Both the position numbers and the translations under genes were made by a program. From positions 2,170,001 to 2,234,000 of the forward strand of contig NZ_OZ242038.1 in the NCBI RefSeq assembly GCF_965205175.1: a stretch of DNA of 64,000 nt. The letters run 5' to 3'. The stretch is from Poriferisodalis sp965205175. GTDB taxonomy: Bacteria; Actinomycetota; Acidimicrobiia; Acidimicrobiales; Poriferisodalaceae. Shown here piece by piece: positions 19,260-27,397 of the stretch. Numbering within the stretch: the first letter of the stretch is position 1; each line of letters opens with the position of its first letter. The notes under the pieces were generated by a model that made no database searches, was not told the origin of the DNA, and was given only the letters and a program-made list of their open reading frames with translations.

Positions 19260-19292
19260 ATAATGCACATTATGTCAAGTTACCAACGTTGG
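19260..19292. promoter_or_regulatory. Two adjacent palindromes upstream of the DsbA-fold gene
   Basis: ATAATG-CA-CATTAT (19260-19273) is an inverted repeat with 6-bp arms. CCAACGTTGG (19283-19292) is a perfect 10-bp palindrome. The pair sits about 95 bp before the start at 19388 in an otherwise AT-poor region, a plausible regulator-binding and promoter zone. The regulator is not in the window. Confidence 0.4.
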
Positions 19293-19387
19293 CCGATGTT
19301 GGCCCGTGCTGGCCGCTGCCCAGCTCGCCCTCTGTGAGCGGTTTGCGAGTGCGGTAGCTTCAGCAGTCGGCATAGAAAGGCATCGCC

Positions 19388-20092
19388 ATGGCTGCGAGCA
19401 ATCCGGACAGCTACACCGGCCCGACGGAGGTCGATTTCCACTTCGACGTGATGTGCCCTTGGGCCTACCAGACCTCGTTGTGGATGCGAGACGTGCGGGA
19501 CCAGCTGGGCTTGCAGGTCAACTGGAAGTTCTTCAGCCTCGAAGAGGTGAATCTTCGCGAAGGCAAGAAGCATCCGTGGGAACGCGACTGGAGCTACGGC
19601 TGGTCGATGATGCGGATTGGGGCGATTCTGCGGCGGGAGTCGATGGACCTGCTCGACGCGTGGTACGCGGCTTCGGGCAAGGCGCTGCACGTCGACGGCA
19701 ACCGGCCGCATCACCCGGACGTGGCGCGCCATCTGCTGAGCCTCATCGGCGCCGATCCGGCCGTCGTCGACGCCTCTATCGAGGACCAGACGACCCACGA
19801 GGAGATCAAAGCCGAGCACCAGCGCGTCATCGACTCCGGCGGCTTCGGCGTGCCGACGCTCTACTTCGGCGACACAGCGATCTTCGGCCCGGTACTGCTC
19901 GACCCGCCCAGCGGAGATGCCGCGCTGCGCCTGTGGGACATCGTGCTGGGATGGCTCGAATTCCCGCATCTGTACGAGATCCAGCACGTGCCTCGCGACC
20001 AGCACAAAATCGTCGACACCTTTAGGCCGTACGTGCAGGCCCGTGACTGGGTGAGCATCAACCGGGGCGAGATCGTGGAGGTCGCTCAGTAA
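19388..20092 (+). CDS. DsbA-family protein, Rv2466c-like (mycothiol-dependent reductase type)
   Basis: A 234-residue thioredoxin-fold protein with an inserted helical domain. The active-site motif is MCPWAY near residue 22, so only one Cys is present; Rv2466c of Mycobacterium has a second Cys. The cis-Pro loop is GVPTLYFGD, followed by the family-specific [19 protein letters not shown] and FPHLYEIQ. Rv2466c is a mycothiol-dependent nitroreductase/oxidoreductase, and this gene probably shares the fold. Whether a monothiol site carries the same reaction is uncertain. It stands alone, with palindromes upstream. Confidence 0.78.
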   Translation: MAASNPDSYTGPTEVDFHFDVMCPWAYQTSLWMRDVRDQLGLQVNWKFFSLEEVNLREGKKHPWERDWSYGWSMMRIGAILRRESMDLLDAWYAASGKALHVDGNRPHHPDVARHLLSLIGADPAVVDASIEDQTTHEEIKAEHQRVIDSGGFGVPTLYFGDTAIFGPVLLDPPSGDAALRLWDIVLGWLEFPHLYEIQHVPRDQHKIVDTFRPYVQARDWVSINRGEIVEVAQ

Positions 20093-20226
20093 TCGGAGTG
20101 TGTTGGCGGGTCGGCTCGGTGTTTGTCGGTCGATGTGAGCGACGATGCACTCAAAATCGGGTTGAGATCGGATTCAATGGTTCGCTGAATCGTGCGGTTA
20201 GCTTGCCGTTTGGCCGACCGCCGAAA

Positions 20227-21714
20227 CTACGGGCCGGCGGGGGGTGGGGTGAAGTGTCGGGGTTTTCGTGAAGGTGCGGGATTGGGCCGTTTGGGGTCCG
20301 GGATGGTGAGCCGGTAGCGGTCGTGGCGTTTGGTGATGTGCCAGTTGTGGTCGTGGATGCGGTCGTGGCAGGACCAGCACACGAGCACGAGGTTGTCGAG
20401 CTTGGTTTTGCCGCCGCTGGTCCACGGGACGATGTGGTGGGCTTCGCATTCTTCGGGCGGCGCTGCACAGCCCACGCACGCGCCGTCGCGTGCGATCAGC
20501 GCGCGTCGTTGTGCCGTCGTGGGCGCTCGGCTCGGGGTGGTCTCATGGAGCGGTGTCAGGTCGTTTCCGAAGATGATCAGCGACAGGTCGTTGTTGCATG
20601 CGAGTCGCTGCAGCGTTGCGGCCGGGAGCGGCCCGCTGCCGGCGATCTCGACGCTGCCGCCCGCTTCGCCGAGGAGCGCGGCGAGGTCGGCACGCACGAC
20701 GATCTGCGCGTCGGTGCGTGTGCGTCCCACACCGACGGGCTGGTCGACTACGTCAGCACAAGCACGGCAAGCCGCAGCAGCTACGGATGTGCCGGCGTTC
20801 GCGGCGGCTGGGCTCTTCTGGGCAGCCGCACGTGAACGGCACCCGCAACGCTGCTCGTTGCCAGCGTCGGCGACGGACGCGGCGACCCCGTCGGAAACCG
20901 GCTGCCCGACTGTGAGGCGGCTGTCGCAATCACGCGACGCAGAGCTCGTGGCCGAATCAGCCGACAGACAGGTGTCGACGGCGAGAAGCCGGTCGAGTGC
21001 GTCGGCCATGCGCTGGTCACGGGTCCGAACAGCGCCGTCCATATCACCGATGCCGCCGACGGCTGTTTGGTTACGCAGCCGGCGGCGGTCGTCTCGGCGC
21101 AGGAGTTCGGCTTCGCGGTGAAGGCGCCGGCTGATGCGGGCGCCCATCTCGACATCGAAGCTGCCCCGCAACAGCACCGACCCGTCATCGCCCTCGAACA
21201 CCCGAACATGCCGATGGCGACGGTTGCGGCGATGCCGCGCAGCGAGTTCTTCGCCGTCTTGATGACGCAGCGTCCAGCGCCGAGTGGTCTGCGCGAACTG
21301 GTCCGCAGGCGGCGTCTTGGCCAGGTGAACCAGCTCGGCGCTGTCCTGGACGGCTTGTGTGCTGGTGCTGCGCGCAGCCTGCACCAGCCGCGCCGCGTTC
21401 GCAATGCTGATCTCGCCGGCTGCGACTCCGGCTTGCGCGGCGGGCAATTGTTCCAGCTCGACGGCAGTACGAACATTGCGCACAGCGTCCGAGCGTGTCA
21501 GGCCGCTGATCTGGTTCAACAGCCCGGCGCCGCCGTCGCCGTGACGCTCACGTCGAGCCACCAACGCAGCCGCCCGCGACTCCAACAGCTCCGCACGAGC
21601 ACGCAAACATTTGCTCTCACTCAACACACGCCGCAGCTCACCAGTAGACACAGCCTCCAAGCAATCGAGCGCTGCACTCAGGCATTCCGAGGCTTGACGG
21701 ACGTGCGAGAACAT
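20227..21714 (-). CDS. DUF222 domain / HNH endonuclease (13E12 repeat-like family)
   Basis: A 495-residue protein with an N-terminal DUF222 helical region (about residues 20-215) and a C-terminal HNH nuclease domain. The nuclease end shows RDGACVGCAAPPEECEAHHIVPW and LDNLVLVCWSCHDRIHDHNW, with the Cys pairs that hold structural zinc and the catalytic His-His. The middle (about 240-330) is variable and Cys-rich. This family occurs in many, often mobile, copies in actinobacteria (REP13E12-like in Mycobacterium). It sits alone between AT-richer gaps, consistent with an insertion. Biological role unknown. Confidence 0.9.
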   Translation of the reverse strand: MFSHVRQASECLSAALDCLEAVSTGELRRVLSESKCLRARAELLESRAAALVARRERHGDGGAGLLNQISGLTRSDAVRNVRTAVELEQLPAAQAGVAAGEISIANAARLVQAARSTSTQAVQDSAELVHLAKTPPADQFAQTTRRWTLRHQDGEELAARHRRNRRHRHVRVFEGDDGSVLLRGSFDVEMGARISRRLHREAELLRRDDRRRLRNQTAVGGIGDMDGAVRTRDQRMADALDRLLAVDTCLSADSATSSASRDCDSRLTVGQPVSDGVAASVADAGNEQRCGCRSRAAAQKSPAAANAGTSVAAAACRACADVVDQPVGVGRTRTDAQIVVRADLAALLGEAGGSVEIAGSGPLPAATLQRLACNNDLSLIIFGNDLTPLHETTPSRAPTTAQRRALIARDGACVGCAAPPEECEAHHIVPWTSGGKTKLDNLVLVCWSCHDRIHDHNWHITKRHDRYRLTIPDPKRPNPAPSRKPRHFTPPPAGP

Positions 21715-22054
21715 GCAGTAACGCTATCAGAAAACTGACTCAAACACAACCACATGGGCAATAGATTTTGACCAAATCTCGAGTCCCAAAATTGCCACCG
21801 AAAAGGACCGACATATAGCCTACTTTCGCACATCCAAACCGACTTACAGATCTGACCAAAGGCGACGGTTCGACAACGCTTCGATCGACTTGCAGAAGCC
21901 TGGACACTCAGAACAAGCGGTGATTCAACTCACACCACTCGCAGGTCTTCCCGCACGCCGCACCGGTATGGGCGCGTTCGTAACGGCACAACATCGTGCC
22001 GATGGTATAATCCACCCACGCGAGCCGCCGCAGGCCGTGACGCGCCGAGAAGCG
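21715..22054. other. AT-richer gap of 340 bp
   Basis: No gene or RNA is recognised. The 21720-21850 part is noticeably richer in A/T than the surroundings and lies directly upstream of the DUF222 gene on its strand, so it probably holds that gene's promoter. The shift in composition fits foreign or non-coding DNA at an insertion boundary. Confidence 0.5.
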
Positions 22055-22693
22055 TCAGCGCTTGGTGAAGGTCACGACCCAGTCACCGACAGCGTCGATC
22101 TCCAAAGCTAACTCACCCGGCGCGCAATCGAACAGATCGAACAGACCGTCACCTACCTTGATCACGCTCGATTCATTCGCTTCAGCGCCCATCGCCAGCG
22201 CCACGAAATCGCAGAGGCCACCGTCGCTGTCTAGGAGTTTGACGGTGAACTCTGCTCCGATGCCTAACTCACCCTCGTTGCCTTTCACACTCGATTCCAC
22301 AACCCAGCGGCCTTCGGTGAGCGTCACGAACTCCACGGCATTGCCCGTGCCGGCGAAGTCGATGTCGACGGGCACATCAGCGGCTGTGCCAGCTGTGCCA
22401 GCGTCAGCGGCTGTGGTTGCTGGGGCGGCCGTCGTCGGCGCCACCGCTGGGGCCGGTACTTGGTCGTTCGCTGCCGATTCCCCATCGTCGCCGGAGGAGG
22501 ACAATGCACCGCTGATGATGACGATGAGCACAATGCCGCCCACTGCAAACAGCAGCAGCCTCTTGAAGCCCCAACGACGTTTCTTCTTCGGCCGCTCTGC
22601 AGCGGCGCCGTGAGATCCTGGCGATGTCGCAAGGCTGTCGTCGGGCGGCAGCTCGGCGGGCTGGAGCGAGCGAGGCCTGTTGTCCTTGGGCAT
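22055..22693 (-). CDS. Membrane-anchored hypothetical protein
   Basis: A 212-residue protein starting at ATG 22693, which has GGAGGG 8 nt upstream. Residues 1-45 are a charged cytoplasmic segment ending in KKKRRWGFKR. A single membrane helix follows (LLLFAVGGIVLIVIISGAL), then a Thr/Ala/Pro-rich spacer and an outer domain of about 110 residues with two Cys. The domain is beta-rich (FVTLTEGRWVVESSVKGNEG; LEIDAVGDWVVTFTKR) and recalls small extracellular ligand-binding or adhesin-like folds. No family is recognised. Its 5' leader is highly structured (22698-22823). Confidence 0.7.
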   Translation of the reverse strand: MPKDNRPRSLQPAELPPDDSLATSPGSHGAAAERPKKKRRWGFKRLLLFAVGGIVLIVIISGALSSSGDDGESAANDQVPAPAVAPTTAAPATTAADAGTAGTAADVPVDIDFAGTGNAVEFVTLTEGRWVVESSVKGNEGELGIGAEFTVKLLDSDGGLCDFVALAMGAEANESSVIKVGDGLFDLFDCAPGELALEIDAVGDWVVTFTKR

Positions 22694-22697
22694 GGGT

Positions 22698-22823
22698 GGT
22701 TCCCTCCAAGCAGGAGACACGGGTGTGTGCGATCACCACCACGCCAACCACAAAGAGGGAACCTCGGAACCGGTTCCCCCGCTCCGTGGTTGGCAGACCT
22801 GTCGGCCCTAGGTGGTGATCGCA
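22698..22823 (-). promoter_or_regulatory. Nested inverted repeats in leader, with an anti-Shine-Dalgarno
   Basis: Three nested perfect stems are present: 13 bp (22728-22740 with 22811-22823), 9 bp (22743-22751 with 22786-22794) and 7 bp (22757-22763 with 22772-22778). A 12-bp palindrome (GGAACCGGTTCC, 22766-22777) lies in the centre. On the minus strand GGTTCCCTC (22763 to 22755) is perfectly complementary to GAGGGAACC (22706 to 22698), which contains the ribosome-binding site of the 22693 gene. The layout fits an RNA with two exclusive folds, one hiding the ribosome site. A cruciform or terminator is the alternative. Confidence 0.5.
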
Positions 22824-22926
22824 GCAGCCAACCTAGCAGCCAGCACCCGCAGCCCGGTTGCTGTCGCAAGCGCCCGCCGCGGCACCGGCCGATGACACTC
22901 AGCGAGCGGGCCACCGACGGCTCGGT

Positions 22927-23013
22927 TCAGCGGCGGTATCTCAGCAGTGCGGACACCGCTGCGCAGGCACGAGCGGAAATCGGGTGGAAGCGCCCCTGCT
23001 GGTCAGTGGAGCC
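22927..23013 (-). pseudogene. Orphan C-terminal coding tail, like the MFS transporter end
   Basis: Read on the minus strand in the frame of the preceding 130-residue gene, past its TGA, the codons give QQGRFHPISARACAAVSALL and RYRR, then stop. The MFS protein at 36488 ends in QQGRFLPIPARASAAVAALL and RRRR: 19 of 24 residues identical, about 76% at DNA level over 75 bp. There is no start codon. It is either a remnant of a lost gene's end or a small dispersed repeat. Confidence 0.5.
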
Positions 23014-23406
23014 TCAGGCGCCGGGCTGATCCTCTTCGTCGTCAGCGAGCAGGCCTCCGGCTGCGGCCAACGCCCCGGCCATCGCGACGGCGCGTTGGTA
23101 GACAGCCTCGAAGTAGTGCTCTGCTGCCGCTTCGCGTCCGGCGAGCGGCGGCTTGCCGAGCGAGCGCACGGTCGACGTCGGGTCGCTCGTGACCGTGATC
23201 GGACGGGTCGCAGTCCAACGGCTGTGCGAAGTCGGCGCGGCGGGCCCGATGCTGGGCTCGGCACCGGGTTCAACACTGGACACGTCCGTTGCCGGTGCAG
23301 CTGCGCCGTGCCAGAACGCCGTGCTCGCTTCGGCTGCTTGTCGCCGTTGCGCCTCGGTATCGTCGATACGACGCGTGCGGGACTGCTTGCGCCGCCGCTT
23401 GCTCAT
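23014..23406 (-). CDS. Hypothetical protein coupled to SNF2 gene
   Basis: A 130-residue protein. It has a basic start (MSKRRRKQSRTRR), a Pro/Ser/Thr-rich middle and an Ala-rich helix near the end (YFEAVYQRAVAMAGALAAAGG) with an acidic tail. The ATG overlaps the stop of the upstream SNF2 ATPase gene (ATGA), so the two are co-expressed. No family is recognised. In other bacteria a SWIM zinc-finger protein is often paired with this type of SNF2 ATPase, but no SWIM motif is present here. Confidence 0.6.
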   Translation of the reverse strand: MSKRRRKQSRTRRIDDTEAQRRQAAEASTAFWHGAAAPATDVSSVEPGAEPSIGPAAPTSHSRWTATRPITVTSDPTSTVRSLGKPPLAGREAAAEHYFEAVYQRAVAMAGALAAAGGLLADDEEDQPGA

Positions 23407-26400
23407 GAGCTGCCTGCGGTGACCGGCAGCCGCTCCCCGCTCGGGCCGTCGCTGTAGGGCGAGCCGTTCTCGATCCAGTCGAGTTCGTCGGCGAGCAGTG
23501 CATCAGTATCGATGCCCAAGGCTCGACGCAGCTGGTCGGCGTCGAGGTCGCCGATAGAGCTGGACTTGGGCAGGATCATGTCGGCGATGCGTCGCTTGCC
23601 GCTGACCACCTCTTCCACCCGTTCGTCAACCGTGCCAGGGCAGACCAGGCGGTGACAGATGACCGTGCGTTCCTGACCGATGCGCCACGCCCGATCGCGC
23701 GCCTGGTCTTCGACTGCGGGGTTCCACCAACGGTCATAGAGCACCACATGGCTGGCTGCGGTCAGATTCAAGCCGGTGCCGCCTGCCTTGAGCGACAGAA
23801 CGATCGCTCCGGGACCGTCCTCGGCCTGAAACCTCTGCACCAGGCGATCGCGCGCGCTGCGGCCCAGTCCGCCGTGATAGCAGTCGATCTGCAGTCCGGT
23901 CCGCTGCGTCAGGTGATCGGCCAGCCGCTCGCCCCAAGTGGCGAAGTGGGTGAAGATCAGCGCTCGCTCGCCGGCAGCGAACACCACGTCCAGAATCTCA
24001 TGGAGCCGTGCCAGCTTGCCGCTGCGTCCTTCGATTCGCGTATCGAAGTCGTCCGGGCGGTAGTTGAGCGGGTGGTTGCAGATCTGCTTGAGGGCGGTGA
24101 TGGCAGCCAGCACAACACCCTTGCGCTGGTTCCCTGCTTGTTCGCTCTCCGCTGTGTCCGCCACCAACTGGTCGAGCACCGCTTGGTACAGGCCGATCTG
24201 CTCCGGCGTCATCGCGCAGTGCGCCAGTTCGTCGATGCGGTCGGGCAGTTCAGCGGCGATCTGCGACTCCGCCTTCGTGCGACGGAACACCAGCACCCCA
24301 TTGAGCGCGTGCAACGCGGACTCGGCAGCCCCGCGTGCGTCGCCGAGCTGCTGCAGCTGAGCGATGAACGACGCTCGCGAGCCAACCAAGTCCGGATTGC
24401 AGAAATCCATGATCGCCCACAGATCGCCGAGCCCGTTCTCGATCGGCGTTCCGGTCAACGCGAGGCGAATGCGAGCCGACAGCCGCCGAAGCTGCTTGGC
24501 AGTCTCGCTCGTGTGGTTCTTGATGACCTGCGCCTCATCGACGACGATGCGGTCCCAGGCGATGTCTTCGAGCGCATCGATGTCACGCACGGCAGTTCCG
24601 TAGGTCGTGATCACCACGTCGATCTGCCCTGTGTCGATCCGCCCTGTCAAGGCGGTGTCTGCCCTGGCACGGACGGCGCCGTCACGATCAGCACCGTCGC
24701 GCAGGATGCGGACCAGTTCTGCTGCGTCGCGCCGGGCAGGTCCGTGATGCACGATCACCGACAGTCCTGGTGTGAAACGCGCCGCTTCGGCGGCCCAGTT
24801 GCTGACGACAGCCGGCGGCGCGATGACCAGTGCAGGAGCTTGGCGCAGGTCTGCTGCTATGCGAGCGAGCACCGTGGGGGTCTTCCCCAAGCCCATGTCC
24901 AACGCGAGACAACCTCCGAGGCCGGCACCGTCGAGAAACTCCAGCCAGGCCAGCGCCTCGGCTTGGTAGCTGCGCAGCGTTCCGACGAAGCCGTGCGGGC
25001 TCGTCCGCGGTGTACTCGAGATCGCGGCCGCCGAGCGCAGCAGATCGGCCGCCCAGCCGCTCCCGGCAATGGTGATGCCGCCGCGCACGGAAGGTCCTTC
25101 GAGTCCCAATGCCTGGCGCAGCATCTGCGAACCGGACAGGGCGGTGACGCCGGCCCGCTCGGCGAGTGCGGCGGCTGCCTCGGCGAGGTCGGCATGGTCG
25201 AGCGCAATCCACCGGCCTCGATCGCGCACCAGCGGTCGAGCCTGCGAAGCCAGCTCATGAATCTGATCCGCGGTCAGCTCCACGTCTCCGAACGCCGCCG
25301 TCCAGCTCACTGCGGTCAACTGCTGCGCACCCAGGCTGGCGGGGGCGCCGTCGGTTGCAGTGAGTCGCAGCGACGGTGCCGGACGCTCACGGGAGAGGTT
25401 GGGGACTTCGACCGTGAAGCCTGCTGACTGCAGCGCCGGTCCGGTCACCGACATCAGCTGCCAGGCCTCGTCCTGGCTGAGCACCACCTCGCCTCGCCGC
25501 TTCCCGCCCGGGCGCATCAGCACGGGCAGCAGCCGTTCGAGGCGGGTGAGCTGATCACGCACTTCGGTGCGATGCGCGCTGACGCCGCTCACCATGGCAA
25601 CTTCGACAGGCTCGTTCACACCTTCGGGACTCGTGGCCAGCACCTCCATGTGCCATGCTCCGGCGTCGTCGGGCTCGTCGAGCCGCACAACCAGCGACTG
25701 TCGCGCCGCAGCGGTCACCGACCGCGCCCAGAGCTCGATGCGCCGGGCCAAGTCGGCGCCTTGGGCTGCCGAACCGACGAATCGAGTGCCGTCCAGATAC
25801 GCGAGAAATGCCTCTGCCATCTCGGCGCGACTTCGAGGCTCAGGCGACGCGGCGGGCACATCCAGTCGTCGAGCAGCGCTCGTGACGATGGCATCGACGG
25901 TTCCGGCCAAGACGGACTGCACGGTGGCGCTCGGCTCAGCCTTCGGATCGGCCGCAGCCACAGCGCCCGGCAGGCACCCGACGAGCTCCTCCAGCCGCGC
26001 TGCTTCCAGCGACGCAGGCTGCCACTGCACCGAGAACTCCGCAGTGTCGGGCCGCTTGCGGTTGCGCCGCTTGCGGACGCGATGAAGCCGCGGCACGATT
26101 CGTCCGCCGGCAACCAGCTCCACGGCCGTCCTCGCCGCCGTGCGCAGCCACATCGCGCTGGCACCCAGCAGGAGATCGTCGCTCGGGTCCAGATCGGCGT
26201 CGTCACCGTCCGCTCGACGATCCCGGCAAGCACGGCTGGCCGACGGGCCGTCGAGGCCGACCAGCCAGCCCAGCACGTCCCCCACCTCAGCCACGAGCGA
26301 CTCCGCGTGTACACCGCCTGGCAGTTCCAGATTCGGGCGGGCACACCAGACGCCGTCGGGCGCGCCGACGGCTGCCAAGCGGTCCATGACCCGCTCCGCG

Positions 26401-27014
26401 GACTCGGGCTCGGCGCCTGCCCCGCCGGCCCACGCAACGATCCGGCCCGGCAGCCAAGACAGCTGCAGGGCAACTGCTTCGGGCAGCACCTTGGATTCGC
26501 CGCGGTCGTCGGCGGCCGTCTTGGCGGTGCTCGCCGTGCCTGTCCTTGCATTGCCTGTGGCGGCAACGTCGGGGCCGGCATCTGCCTCAGGCTCGTCGAC
26601 TGATGCAGTCGCATCACCGCCCGTCAGGCGTTCGTAGACAGCAGCAAGCTCAGCGAAGTCGACCTCGAAGTCCCGCACAACCTGCCGTCTGATCGGCCGC
26701 GGCAGACGACGTGCCGCCGCAAGGGAATCCTCAGTCTGATCCAGAAGGTCCAGCAGGACACGTTCTCGTCGAACCGGGTCAGTCTCGAGCGCGGCGATGT
26801 CCTGCTGTCGGGCGGTCCCCTGCGCGTCGGCCCAGACGAGACGCGCGATCTCAGACCAGCTCATCGTCGCAAGCGCCGACGAGGCAGTGCCATTGCGCCT
26901 GCCGCGTTCCGCAACCGCATCGCTGTCGCGCCAAGCGTCGGTTGCCGACGTAGTCCCGGCATGCACCGGCACGCTGTGGTTCGCAGTTGCGGTCAGAGTG
27001 TCGTGATCGCTCAT
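23403..27014 (-). CDS. SNF2-family DEAD/DEAH ATPase/helicase
   Basis: A 1203-residue Swi2/Snf2-type DNA translocase of the bacterial HelZ-like group, with a long N-terminal region containing an SNF2-associated domain (about residues 330-640). The motor motifs are: Walker A DMGLGKT near 705, VVDEAQVIKN near 824, LTGTPIENGLGDLW, FTHFATWGERL, VLSLKAGGTGLNLTAASHVV, and WWNPAVEDQARDRAWRIGQ near 1093. Such proteins move along duplex DNA and remodel protein-DNA complexes; the role in this host is unknown. It heads a two-gene unit with the 130-residue protein. Confidence 0.93.
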   Translation of the reverse strand: MSDHDTLTATANHSVPVHAGTTSATDAWRDSDAVAERGRRNGTASSALATMSWSEIARLVWADAQGTARQQDIAALETDPVRRERVLLDLLDQTEDSLAAARRLPRPIRRQVVRDFEVDFAELAAVYERLTGGDATASVDEPEADAGPDVAATGNARTGTASTAKTAADDRGESKVLPEAVALQLSWLPGRIVAWAGGAGAEPESAERVMDRLAAVGAPDGVWCARPNLELPGGVHAESLVAEVGDVLGWLVGLDGPSASRACRDRRADGDDADLDPSDDLLLGASAMWLRTAARTAVELVAGGRIVPRLHRVRKRRNRKRPDTAEFSVQWQPASLEAARLEELVGCLPGAVAAADPKAEPSATVQSVLAGTVDAIVTSAARRLDVPAASPEPRSRAEMAEAFLAYLDGTRFVGSAAQGADLARRIELWARSVTAAARQSLVVRLDEPDDAGAWHMEVLATSPEGVNEPVEVAMVSGVSAHRTEVRDQLTRLERLLPVLMRPGGKRRGEVVLSQDEAWQLMSVTGPALQSAGFTVEVPNLSRERPAPSLRLTATDGAPASLGAQQLTAVSWTAAFGDVELTADQIHELASQARPLVRDRGRWIALDHADLAEAAAALAERAGVTALSGSQMLRQALGLEGPSVRGGITIAGSGWAADLLRSAAAISSTPRTSPHGFVGTLRSYQAEALAWLEFLDGAGLGGCLALDMGLGKTPTVLARIAADLRQAPALVIAPPAVVSNWAAEAARFTPGLSVIVHHGPARRDAAELVRILRDGADRDGAVRARADTALTGRIDTGQIDVVITTYGTAVRDIDALEDIAWDRIVVDEAQVIKNHTSETAKQLRRLSARIRLALTGTPIENGLGDLWAIMDFCNPDLVGSRASFIAQLQQLGDARGAAESALHALNGVLVFRRTKAESQIAAELPDRIDELAHCAMTPEQIGLYQAVLDQLVADTAESEQAGNQRKGVVLAAITALKQICNHPLNYRPDDFDTRIEGRSGKLARLHEILDVVFAAGERALIFTHFATWGERLADHLTQRTGLQIDCYHGGLGRSARDRLVQRFQAEDGPGAIVLSLKAGGTGLNLTAASHVVLYDRWWNPAVEDQARDRAWRIGQERTVICHRLVCPGTVDERVEEVVSGKRRIADMILPKSSSIGDLDADQLRRALGIDTDALLADELDWIENGSPYSDGPSGERLPVTAGSS

Positions 27015-27397
27015 CGCGTCATGTGATGTGCCGCTCCGAAGAGAGTTTCCATGCTTCGCAAGCCGTCTGCGGGCTGTGCTCGTTCAGCGTCTGGGCACCT
27101 GAGGTCTTGGCAACTGAGCGTGTAGGCGTGTCCGCGTTGTGGTGGCTCGTTGCTTCACGAAGTGCTGACCAGCGCACTACAGGACCCGTCCGGACAGAGC
27201 GAGGCTTGGCCCGACGCGTCGACGCAGCGCCGGCAGCGGACACTTTCACGGACACTTTCACCGGGGCCGTCACGGTGACTCGGGTCCGCTGCCATCGCTG
27301 CCCCTCCGAGGCAGCGTCGTCAGCACTGCAGCTGCCGACGGCGAGACATGAGGGTATCGGCAGCGTCGCTGGTCCCCACACCCCTACCCTGCCTCGA
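27015..27397. other. 383-bp divergent intergenic region between SNF2 gene and proS
   Basis: No gene or known riboswitch is recognised. It contains a perfect 12-bp tandem duplication (CGGACACTTTCA, 27237-27260) and, just after it, a GTCAC-G-GTGAC inverted repeat (27269-27279). These could be regulator sites for proS or for the divergent SNF2 gene. No T-box-like element could be recognised. Confidence 0.4.

Noticed and set aside
23652..25427. 591-codon plus-strand frame inside the SNF2 gene
   Set aside because: Antisense shadow of conserved helicase motifs, no ribosome site or family similarity.
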